A stretch of 42,500 nt of DNA from Anaeromyces robustus (Eukaryota; Neocallimastigomycota; Neocallimastigomycetes; Neocallimastigales; Neocallimastigaceae). Where the stretch lies: assembly GCA_002104895.1 (NCBI GenBank), contig MCFG01000186.1:1-42500 (forward strand), in the 5' to 3' direction. A program made the position numbers and the translations under genes. Below, piece after piece: positions 1-8,759 of this stretch; position 1 is the stretch's first letter, and each line of letters opens with the position of its first letter. The notes beneath the pieces were generated by a model. It was not told the DNA's origin. It saw only the letters and a program-made list of their open reading frames with translations, and ran no database searches.

Positions 1-162
1 TATATATTTTTTATATTTTGTATATATATTTTAATAGTTTGACAACTATTATGTATAATATGAAGCTTAAAATCTTAAAAATATATATATATTTTATATT
101 TTGTATATATATTTTAATAGTTTGACAACTATTTTGTATAATATGAAGCTTAAAATCTTAAA
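1..162. repeat. 83-bp direct tandem repeat, two copies
   Basis: Two nearly identical copies (about 1-79 and 84-162) lie just beyond the 3' end of the LRR/chitin-binding gene. Both end in the same tract containing GAAGCTTAAAATC. Each carries a perfect 7-bp hairpin, AATAGTT-TGAC-AACTATT (33-50 and 116-133). More copies may lie left of the window. The hairpin could act in RNA 3'-end formation, but nothing in the sequence proves it. Confidence 0.85.
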
Positions 163-264
163 GTTTAAGGAGTAAAAGAATAATCTTTTTTTTTTACTCT
201 TTTTCTTTTTTTTTTTTTTTTATCCTTATGGATATTATTTTATTCTTTTATTATATTGCTTCGC

Positions 265-2270
265 TTAATTACATTTACCAAATTTAGATTGACATCCTGT
301 ACCACAATATTTATCAGTACTACCACACCAACCATATTTACTACAACATTGACCAGAAGGACATTTACCATCAGTTGAACCACATTTACTATTAGTGGAA
401 ATTGGAAGAGAGGTAGAAGATGTCTTAGTAGTTTTAGTAGTTTTAGTAGTTTTAGTAGTTTTAGTAGTTTTAGTAGTTTTAGTGGTTTTAGTGGTTTTAG
501 TGGTTTTAGTGGTTTTAGTGGTTTTAGAGGTTTTAGAGGTTTTAGAAGTTTTAGAGGTTTTAGAGGTTTTAGAAGTTTTAGAGGTTCTAGAGGATGTTGT
601 TAATCTACAAATATAACATTGACCAAATTCAGATTGACAACCATTTCTTAAGAGACAATGATCATTACTTGTACCACACCATCCATATTTACTACAACAT
701 TCATTTTTTGGACATTTAGTATTACCATTATTTTTACCACATTTACCATTAGTAGAAGTAGGATAAATAGAAGAAGAAGTAGTAGTAGTAGTAGTGTCAT
801 CATAGCAAAGACCATATTTTGGTTGACAACCTTGAGAAATAGCACAATGTTTTTCACTTCTTCCACAATTATAATATTTACTACAACATTCACCTTCTTT
901 ACAAACTTTTCCATCGTATGGTTCACCACAAACTGTAGCTAAATTATCTTTAGTAGTCGTAGGTTTATTTGTAGTTTTAGTTTTAGTTGTGGTATTACAA
1001 TTAAGAGCATCTTCAATACCATAACAACTAGATTTAGAATTTCTACAAACACGTGTATTATCATATTGGCAATGTTCAAGGCTTTTATTTGTTAATGTAC
1101 TTCCGGTGAGTTTTTCATTATCTGAAAAATGACTAAATAAATAATATAATGATATTATTATAATAATAGTATTATTAATAAAATAATAATTATTATATTA
1201 TTAATTAATTACAATAATAAATAAATAAATAAAAAATATATATATCTTTAATCTATTACAAAAATGAAATGTATTTATATAAATTCAATTATAAAAAATA
1301 CTTACACACTTCTAAGTTTAGTGAAATCATTAAAATAACTTGGAATTTTTCCTTCTAATTTATTCCCACTTATAGAGCTTTTAATTCAAATATATTTTTT
1401 TTAAATTATATATTAAAAAAAATTAGTAATTATATCTATAATATATAGTATTTTTTTTTAAATAAAAATAATTATCTAAGAAAAGATTAAATAAATAAAT
1501 TAAAGTTTTACATACAAACTTTCAAGATCTTTGCTGTCCTTTACATTTGGAATGAAAGTTAATTCATTAAAGTCAATATAGAATTCTTTAAGTTTTTTAA
1601 AATTAGGTAAACTCTTTGGAAATGAACTAATATTATTTCCAAGAAAGTCAACATATTCAAGATTTACTAAATTTGTAAATTTATCTGGAACAGAAGAAAT
1701 TCCATTATAAGGTAATTCTATATGATTAAGATTTACTAAATTTCCAATTTCTTTAGGCAAAGAACTTATAGAATTACCTGCTAAATTTAAATAATTAAGA
1801 TTAACTAAATTACCAATTTCCTTAGGAATAGAAGAAATATCATTTCTATCTATTCTTAATTTTTTAAGCTTCTTTAAATTAAAAACTTCTTTAGGTATTG
1901 ATTCAATTTTATTTTCACCTAAATCTAAATGTTCAAGTTGTTCTAATTTACCAATTTTTGCTGGAATAGATTTAATTTTATTTTCATTTAAATTTAATTC
2001 TTTAAGTTTTTTTAATTTTTCAATATCATCTGGAATTTCTTTAATAGTTGAATCCCAAGCTCTTAATATCTCTAATTCAGATAATTCAAAGACAATACTT
2101 GGAATTCTATCAGCCTTATGAAGATGTAATAATACAACTTGGCCTGATCTATCTTCACAGTCTTGAGTGCCAAAGCCATTTGAATGTAATTCATTTCTAA
2201 TAGATTTACAATCTTGACTTAAGGCAAAAGATGCAGATAAAATTAAACCAATTATATTTTTGAAGTTCAT
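265..2270 (-). CDS. Secreted LRR protein with three chitin-binding (ChtBD1) domains, three exons
   Basis: I join exons 2270-1516, 1377-1306 and 1132-265, giving 564 residues plus a TAA stop. Residues 1-18 form a signal peptide ([18 protein letters not shown]). C21 and C38 lie in an N-terminal cap. Residues about 44-250 are LRRs of the 23-residue LxxLxxLxLxxNxIxxIP type. Residues 252-276 are one plant-like repeat (NKLEGKIP). A Cys module follows (C297, C305, C312, C321), then three hevein-type ChtBD1 domains at 344-386, 407-448 and 526-563, each with eight Cys. The domains are joined by Thr/Ser/Lys linkers. Domains 2 and 3 keep the CCSKYGWCG core; domain 1 has YYN in place of YGW. Family knowledge: ChtBD1 binds chitin or GlcNAc polymers, and LRRs bind ligands. 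I infer an extracellular or wall-associated protein of an anaerobic fungus. The start is the only Met giving a signal peptide. A TATATATAAATA box lies about 35 nt upstream. The splice sites are predicted and not tested. Confidence 0.88.
423..592. repeat. 9-bp minisatellite encoding the TTK/TSK linker
   Basis: About 19 tandem 9-bp units of the type gttttagta, gttttagtg and gttttagag, on the plus strand, lie inside exon 3 of the chitin-binding gene. Read on the minus strand they give (T/S)(T/S)K triplets joining ChtBD1 domains 2 and 3. Variant units are grouped: the agta form toward 423, agtg in the middle and agag toward 592. Such grouping is expected from local unit duplication. The linker is probably a flexible, O-glycosylated spacer (inference). 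Confidence 0.9.
1133..1305 (-). other. Predicted intron 2 of the LRR/chitin-binding gene
   Basis: The donor is GTAAGT (1305-1300) and the acceptor is TTATTTAG (ending at 1133). The intron is 173 nt, phase 2, extremely AT-rich and full of stops. The nearby alternative acceptor TTTTTCAG gives an immediate stop in the required frame, so TTTAG is chosen. The exon between the two introns is exactly 72 nt, or 24 codons, one full plant-type LRR. Confidence 0.8.
1378..1515 (-). other. Predicted intron 1 of the LRR/chitin-binding gene
   Basis: On the minus strand the donor is GTATGT (1515-1510) and the acceptor ends in AAAAG (1382-1378). The intron is 138 nt, phase 2. Reading through would stop four codons later. 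Removing it continues the LRR pattern into NKLEGKIP. The acceptor is weak because it is preceded by A rather than pyrimidine, so its exact position is the least certain part of the gene model. Confidence 0.75.
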
Positions 2271-2302
<32 letters not shown>

Positions 2303-2826
2303 ATATATATAAATAAAAGAATTTACTTAAAAAAATAAAGAATAGAAAAAGAAAAAAAGAAAAAAAGAGAAATTTTATTTACATATATATATATCTTTAT
2401 GAAAATTCTTTTTTAAAAAAAATAAATTAAATTTTTTTTCTTTTGTTAACAAATGACATGAAGTATATATTATTATATTAATGTAAATGTAAGAAATGCA
2501 TATACAGTGTATTACATTAAATTTTATAAGCCATATTTACTTACTTTATTTGAAAAATTTTAATAAGTGAATTGAATGATGTAATACGTAAATAAATTAA
2601 TGTAAAAATAAAATAATATAAAATAATATTATGCAAATAAATTAGTGAAAAAATAATTAAAAAAAATGTTAACATTTAGAATAATAAAAAAATATTATTC
2701 AATTTTGATTTGTCAAAAAATAAATTTAATAAAAATTATATAATACTATAATAATAAATTAAATACTTTAATAATAAAAAATTTTTTTTTATTTTATAAA
2801 TAAAATTAAATTAATCTAATTTAATA
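2271..2826. other. AT-rich intergenic spacer, upstream of the LRR gene
   Basis: This holds the A-rich leader and presumed promoter of the minus-strand gene: TTTA-type repeats at 2277-2300 and a TATATATAAATA-like element near 2303-2315. No gene is visible further on. Short palindromic AT words such as those around 2480-2600 carry no clear signal. Confidence 0.5.
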
Positions 2827-2981
2827 TATTATATTATATTATATTATATTGTATTATATTATATTATATTATATTATATTATATTATATTATATTATATT
2901 ATATTATATTATATTATATTATATTATATTATATTATATTATATTATATTATATTATATTATATTATATTATATTATATTT
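2826..2981. repeat. (ATATT)n pentanucleotide microsatellite
   Basis: About 31 tandem copies of a 5-bp ATATT unit, with one G substitution near 2851. The open frame across it is only the repeat translated and is not a gene. Confidence 0.97.
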
Positions 2982-3239
2982 TTAATGATTTTAAGTCTCA
3001 AATTGATATTATGACATATATAATTAAAACGTTATATAATGCTTAATATAATATTTTAATTATTTAATTAAATAGTATAGTATTTATAATATTTATTAGA
3101 TTAATTTATCAATTTGATAAAATTAACTTACTATTATAATAATAATATATGATTAATATATAAATTATTAACAATATGATTAAAACAATAATAATAAATT
3201 AATTATATATACTTAATATAATAATATGTAATATATAGT

Positions 3240-3545
3240 AATAATAGTAATTTATTTATTTATTTATTTATTTATTTTTTATTGTCTTTTAAAAGAAACT
3301 TATTAATTTATTAATTATTATAATTATTTTTGAAAAGAAATTTATTAATTTATTATTTTAATTGTCTTTGAAAAGAATTTTATCAATCTTTTTTTTTATT
3401 TTAACTGTCTTTGAAAAGACTTTTATTAATCTTTTTATTATTTTAACTGTCTTTGAAAAGACTTTTATTAATCTTTTTATTATTTTAACTGTCTTTGGAA
3501 AAAATTTTATTATTCTACTTATTACTTTAACTGTCTTATAAAAGA
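3240..3545. repeat. About 42-bp degenerate tandem repeat with a hairpin in each unit
   Basis: Six to seven units begin with a (TTTA)n run at 3250-3276. Central units (near 3406 and 3448) contain the perfect inverted repeat GTCTTTGAAAAGAC followed by a T-rich tract of about 26 bp. Outer units are more diverged (GTCTTTTAAAAGA near 3283, GTCTTATAAAAGA near 3530). Both halves of the hairpin are partly conserved although the spacer drifts. Confidence 0.8.
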
Positions 3546-4004
3546 AATTCTTTAATAAATTAATTATAATTCTTTCTTTTCATTCTGTACAGAAAATTCA
3601 ATATAATATATAAAATTGATTGGTTCATTAATATTAAAGAATTTTATTTAAAAATTCTTCATTTATTATTAATTTATTAGAAGCATTATTAATGAAAAAA
3701 AACATTTGATAGAAAACTTTATTTAATATTAAAATATTTAAGTTTTTATATATGTTTTGTGGCTTGATATACAGTTAAATTTTGAATACAATAAGTTTTA
3801 ATGTATTTACAATAATGTATAAAAAGAAAAAATATAATAATTTAGTTTATTTCATTTTTTGTATTTTATTTTACCATTCACCTATAGCAAACTTCTCTAT
3901 ATCATTCAAAATATAATATTGAATTATAAAATTAATTAAATAGCTCACAAAAAAATTTTATGTTGTGTATATTTTTATTTAAGTTCAATCTTAATACTTT
4001 TCAG
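3546..4004. other. AT-rich spacer, no gene seen
   Basis: All six frames are broken by stops and no RNA gene signature is visible. Confidence 0.5.
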
Positions 4005-4033
4005 AAAAAAAAAAAAAAAAAAAAAAAAAAAAA
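4005..4033. repeat. Poly-A tract (29 nt)
   Basis: An uninterrupted A run on the plus strand. It is the first of two long A runs flanking a 207-bp AT-rich segment next to the GC island. Confidence 0.95.
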
Positions 4034-4240
4034 CGAAATTAATTATATTAATTTATTTAAATTATATTTCAAAGGATACTCACAACTTTTATGTTTAATC
4101 ATACAAAAAAATAACTTTTTTCTTTTTTTTTAGATGAATTGATACAATATTTTTTAAATATGTAAAAATATATAAACTGGAATAAAATAAAAGTTATAAA
4201 AAAAATGTAAAAAATAATAAAAAATAAAAATCGTGAATTG

Positions 4241-4285
<45 letters not shown>
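4241..4285. repeat. Poly-A tract (45 nt) abutting the GC island
   Basis: An uninterrupted 45-nt A run, poly-T on the minus strand. Read on the minus strand it follows directly on the GC island, so it would act as a strong RNA polymerase III terminator if the island is transcribed that way. Alternatively it is a retroposition A-tail of plus-strand material to its left. Confidence 0.9.
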
Positions 4286-4291
<6 letters not shown>

Positions 4292-4299
4292 CTATTTAG

Positions 4300-4495
4300 A
4301 TACTGGAATCGAATCCTCCCCATGCATCTTTCTTCTCACTTTCTGCCTTCCTAACCCATTACTCCAGGTCAGCAGAACCTACGTCCGCAATAGGCTCGGA
4401 TATTTACACAAAAAAATGGCCAATCACTGTCGGCTCTAACCACAGATCGGCGCCGTTAGAGTCTGCTACCTCTTCCTCAGACGGCTCGGTAAACA
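4300..4495 (-). ncRNA. GC-rich island: candidate Pol III RNA gene or tRNA-derived SINE
   Basis: About 195 bp of near-50% GC sequence lies in surroundings of over 85% AT, with sharp edges. On the minus strand a box-A-like TGGAGTAATGGG (4366-4355) is followed 50 nt later by a box-B-like GGATTCGATTCC (4316-4305), a spacing usual for tRNA-type promoters, and then by a long T run from 4285. Flanking 7-nt segments do not pair as an acceptor stem, so it is not a canonical tRNA. Hairpins are visible: CTCTAAC/GTTAGAG (4434-4440 with 4455-4461) and GTCTG/CAGAC (4461-4465 with 4478-4482). A second D-arm-like word, TGTGGTTAGAGCC, lies at about 4446-4433. The plus strand also has an unbroken frame over 4300-4521 but no start codon, so a gene or foreign fragment is the alternative. 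I could not match it to SRP, RNase P, U RNAs or 5S. Confidence 0.45.
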
Positions 4496-5640
4496 ATTTT
4501 GTTATAGTTAAAATTCTTTAACTTCAATTGAATGGAAAATACTTAACTCATTATTAAAATTATATTTTTACTCTAATTTATTTTATATATTAAATATAAT
4601 AATAACAATAATAATAGATGAACACGTAATAAATAAATACATTTAATTTTTATTTTTTGCTATTTTTTTAAAAAAAAAAAAATATTTTTTATTTCTATAT
4701 ATCAAAATTTTGATTAATATATTTATATTAATGATTAAAGCAATATATTTTTTTAAAAAAAATAAATAAAAAAGGAATATTATATATAAGTATATAAGTA
4801 AATTAAAATATTAATTCCTTCATAAATATATTTCTATATTAATAATAATAAAAATTTTATTGTTGATAGAATAAGAAATTGATAAAATAAAAGATAATCA
4901 TTCCAAATAAAAAATGATGAATTAGTAAATTAAATTTATAAATAAAAATAATTTATATTTTATGTTATTAGTGAAAATAAATGTGACAAATAATTGAAAA
5001 TAAATATAACAAATAATTGAACTATATAAATAGTTATCCAAGTAAAATAATAAATAATAATAAATATATATATTTAATAAAATAAAAAAAATAATTATAA
5101 TAAAAATTTATTTATATATTATAAATGTAATTATTTAATAGATTTTTTTATTTATTTATAAAATTATATATTAATATTTTTCCTTTTGATATATTTCTTT
5201 AGTAAAATTTGTTTCTTTATTCTTTTTTTTTTTTTTTTTGTAAACAAAGAAGTTTTAAATATTAAATATTTTATACTGTAATGGAAAATAGATGTTAAAA
5301 CTTCAACTTAGTTGTTTTTGATTAATTCATATATCAATATATATTATCATTAAATACTGTTGTAGTTAAATTTTAAATGAAAAAGATTTTTTTCATATTT
5401 TTTTATTTAATAAATTTTTTTTTTCATTTAAAATTTAACTTGTTTTATAATCGATTAAATTTACTATTATCAAAACCTAAACTTGAAAATGATGGAAATC
5501 TGAACTTGTAGTAAACTTACTACTTAAAAAAAAAAAGAGTTTTCATTTTAAATGACTAAATAATATTACCACTTAAAAATGAATTATGAATTTTCTTTTA
5601 AATAACTAAATATTAAATATAATTTTTTAAAAACTATATA
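4496..5640. other. AT-rich spacer, no gene seen
   Basis: No coding or RNA gene is supported. The only clear structure is the inverted repeat listed separately at 5364-5440, plus a smaller pair, GAAGTTTTAA near 5240 and TTAAAACTTC near 5296. Confidence 0.5.
5364..5440. repeat. 21-bp perfect inverted repeat with 35-bp spacer
   Basis: The left arm at 5364-5384 begins AGTTAAATTTTAAATG and the right arm at 5420-5440 is its exact reverse complement. The spacer is T-rich. It may be a MITE remnant or a hairpin. No target-site duplication is evident. Confidence 0.75.
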
Positions 5641-5656
5641 AATAAAAATATATTAA

Positions 5657-5900
<244 letters not shown>

Positions 5901-6040
5901 ATAACAATTAAATAAATTAAGAAAAAATATATTAAAATACTACAAGTATTCTATATATTTGTTAGAATTTTCAATTTTTTAAAAGATGTATATAGAAGAA
6001 TAGATAGAAGAAGAGGAAAATTAGAGTATTCTTTTTTTTT

Positions 6041-6780
6041 CAATAATAATTTTAAATTAGATAATTAAAGTAATTAACTATTAATGGAACAATTTTTTTT
6101 AATATTTATAAATAACAATAAAAAATAATTTTATGAATGATAATTGTGAGATAAATGGAAAACTCTTCCATAAGTCTTTTTTTTTTTTTACTCAATGTAT
6201 CATATAAATTTTTACTTTTTGTTTTTAATCACAAATGTAATAACAATTACAAATTAATATTAAAAATTTTTATTATAAAAAAAAAGTGTTTGTATATCTT
6301 AAAAAAAAAACCCTCTACTTTAATATCAAAGTAGAGCGTTTATATATATATATATATATATATATATTAATAGTTTTAGTTTTATTTTATTATTATTTTG
6401 TATTACTTTATATATATTTAGATTTTTATTTTTTTTTATAGTATAACAAATTATATTATCTTAAATAATTATTTTTTTTAACTTTTCCTTTTATTTTATT
6501 TTTCCATTTAAAATAAAAACTATCCATATTTTTTCATTGATTAGTTATTAGTTGTTATTAGTTATAGCTTTCCCAATTTTTTTTAATTAAAGATACATAT
6601 CAGTTTTCCTGTTGTACTTTTTATGTATATATAAATTTCCCTTCTTTATATTTATTTAAGCTTTTTTATTATTACATAATTATAATTTTTTTTTTCTTTT
6701 TTTACTTCTTCATAATAAATGAAATTGAACAATAAAAATCCAGATATTTTTTAATTAAAATTTTAATACTGTTTTTATTT
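6041..6780 (+). repeat. Dispersed repeat family A, copy 1
   Basis: About 740 bp matches 24552-25320 in the same orientation, in the same order throughout and with many small differences. Shared landmarks are GGAAAACTCTTCCATAAGTC, a TTTTTAATCACAAA word, a TTTCCCTTCTTTATATTT word and AATAAATGAAATTGAAC near the right end. Copy 1 holds a 9-bp hairpin, CTCTACTTT/AAAGTAGAG (6313-6321 with 6328-6336), followed by (TA)n at 6340-6367. No terminal repeats or coding region are visible. The right end carries an ATG-led frame of 11 codons, so it could be a copied gene-upstream region rather than a transposon. Confidence 0.85.
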
Positions 6781-6800
6781 TTTTATTTTTTTTTTAGTAA

Positions 6801-7040
6801 ATAATTGTTGTCTGTAAAATTATAAATAAAAAATGAATGGATTTATTTTATATTATATATTTAATAAAAATGGTAATAATTAACCCGAAAATTAATTTAA
6901 AATAAATGGAAACAGTATACCGAAATTATACAGCTTCAAGATGTAGAATGGTGTATGTATTTGACCATTAAATATGTTTTAGAAAAATATAGTAATATAT
7001 TAACAATTAATATTTTTACTTAAAATAGTTATATATTTTA
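6801..7040 (+). repeat. Dispersed repeat family B, copy 1
   Basis: Matches 8151-8320 in the same orientation. Shared words include GTCTGTAAAATTATAAATAA, TTTAATAAAAATGGTAAT and AATTAATATTTTTACTTA. Copy 1 has an insertion of about 80 bp in its middle. It begins just right of repeat A copy 1; the corresponding tract is not obvious beside repeat A copy 2. Confidence 0.75.
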
Positions 7041-7050
7041 AATATAATAT

Positions 7051-7159
7051 TAAATATAAAACTGATTTTTACATATATATTTATTAAGTAAATAAATTTT
7101 ATTTAGCTTTTATAAAATATATTTGTTTAATATATATATAAAAATCAGTTTTATATTTA
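7051..7159. repeat. About 33-bp inverted repeat, 42-bp spacer
   Basis: Arms at 7051-7083 and 7126-7159 share TATAAAACTGATTTTTA and its complement, with one or two mismatches. It resembles a small MITE or hairpin element. It lies just right of repeat B copy 1 and is absent beside copy 2. Confidence 0.75.
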
Positions 7160-7289
7160 AGTTTTAAATATATATAAACATTTATATATTATTTTTTTTA
7201 TATCAAAAATAACATTTTATATATAGTTTTATATGTTTTGGTAATAACTTAAAAAAAAATTATAAAAGTTTTATTAATAATATAATCTT

Positions 7290-7313
7290 AAACAGTTTTA
7301 TAATAAACTGTTT
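7290..7313. repeat. Small perfect hairpin
   Basis: AAACAGTTT (7290-7298) and AAACTGTTT (7305-7313) with loop TATAAT. Confidence 0.7.
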
Positions 7314-7335
7314 AAATATATATATTTAAATAATG

Positions 7336-7444
7336 ATAGAATATTCTATTATTCTATAACCTTTATTATATTAATTTTTATATATTTTTCCACTAATATT
7401 AAAATTATATATAAATATAATAGAATATTCTATTATTCTATAAC
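7336..7444. repeat. 25-bp direct repeat separated by 84 bp
   Basis: Identical 25-bp copies at 7336-7360 and 7420-7444, each starting ATAGAATATTCTATTATTC. The word GAATATTC is itself palindromic. Confidence 0.85.
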
Positions 7445-7730
7445 TTACATTTAGTAAATAAACCTTTGAGTTTGACATAAATACTATTATAATTTATTGA
7501 TATATTTTTTTTATTCTATAATAATTTAATTTTAAATTTCAATAAAAAGTATAAAAGAAAAGAAAAAGGATCAGTTAAAAATTTAAAATAAAAAAAATAA
7601 ACAGTATAATATACTAAGAATTAAATAAAAAATTAAAAAAGAAAAAATAAAATTTTTTTAATTAATAACTTTAATATAATAATTAAATTTTAAAATCATA
7701 TAAATAATGTCTCTTACTTTTTCTTAATGA

Positions 7731-7843
7731 TATTAGCCATAAGGATGAGATTTATACATAAATTAGGTTATAAAGATTAAAAAAAAATATTAGCCATAAG
7801 GATGAGATTTATACATAAATTAGGTTATAAAGATTAAAAAAAA
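7731..7843. repeat. 57-bp tandem duplication
   Basis: Two almost identical units (7731-7787 and 7788-about 7843), each with TATTAGCCATAAGGATGAG and TTAGGTTATAAAGATT and ending in an A run. They differ mainly in A-run length, so the duplication is recent. Confidence 0.92.
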
Positions 7844-7890
7844 AAAGGAAAAATATTAAAAATAATTTTTTAATTAAAAATAAAATAAAA

Positions 7891-8086
7891 TATAAAATAG
7901 AATAAAATTAAAATAAATACAAAAAAAATATAAAATAGAATAAAATTAAAATAAATACAAAAAAAATATAAAATAGAATAAAATTAAAATAAATACAAAA
8001 AAAATATAAAATATAATAAAATTAAAATAAATACAAAAAAAATATAAAATAGAATAAAATTAAAATAAATACAAAAAAAATATAAA
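7891..8086. repeat. 38-bp tandem repeat, five copies
   Basis: Units begin at 7891, 7929, 7967, 8005 and 8043. Each has TATAAAATAGAATAAAATTA then an AAATAAATAC tract and an A run. The fourth unit has ATATAATA in place of ATAGAATA. Confidence 0.93.
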
Positions 8087-8150
8087 GAAAGAAAAAAAAA
8101 TTCAATTAATTATTTTAATTAATAAAAATAAATTATTATTTAGCTTAATT

Positions 8151-8320
8151 ATAAATAATTGATGTCTGTAAAATTATAAATAAAAAAATGGATTTATTAT
8201 ATATTATGCATTTAATAAAAATGGTAATGATTAACTCAAAAATTGATTTAAAATCTTGTTATATACTAATTATATTAATAATTAATATTTTTACTTAGAA
8301 TAATTATATATTTTATATAT
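8151..8320 (+). repeat. Dispersed repeat family B, copy 2
   Basis: Second member of the family at 6801-7040. It is shorter, with the same order of conserved words. Confidence 0.7.
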
Positions 8321-8759
8321 ATTATATCTAGCATCTATATAATGTAATAAAATATATTTGATATTCATATATTATTTTTTTTTAATAATTTATATTTTGT
8401 TTATATTGTGTATGGAAATTAGAAAAATAGTTTATAATCTTGTTTTATATAAATTATAATTAAATATCATTTATTAATATTATAGTTTAATATATTTAAA
8501 CCAAAATTGTCTTTTCTTTAAATTTTATAACAAAATTTTATAAATTTTTAAATATATTCCATAGAATATTTTTTCTTTGTTTTTTTAAATGTTAATTAAA
8601 TTTTTTAGGTTTATATATTTTATAATATTATATACCAAATCCAAAGAATAATTTAAATATAAAATGAAAGATAATATTAATGAAAAATATTTTTTTGGTT
8701 TGCTTAATACAATTCAAAATTATTTTTTTTTATTATTATTACCCAAAATAGTTTAATAC
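8321..8759. other. AT-rich spacer
   Basis: No gene is seen. If the LINE remnant to the right once had a reverse transcriptase, it would have extended here on the minus strand, but I recognise no RT motif. Confidence 0.4.

Noticed and set aside
395-616. Val/Leu-repeat open frame on the plus strand
   Set aside because: Antisense shadow of the 9-bp minisatellite that encodes the TTK/TSK linker of the minus-strand gene.
648-942. Open frames on both strands over 648-942
   Set aside because: Out-of-frame shadows of exon 3; the correct frame gives chitin-binding domains with all cysteines in register.
4099-4323. Poly-Phe minus-strand frame beginning MGRIRFQYLN
   Set aside because: Consists of the poly-A tract read backwards plus the edge of the GC island; no protein character.
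4300-4400. Canonical tRNA gene on the minus strand
   Set aside because: Box A and box B words are present, but acceptor and T stems do not pair, so only a tRNA-like element can be claimed.
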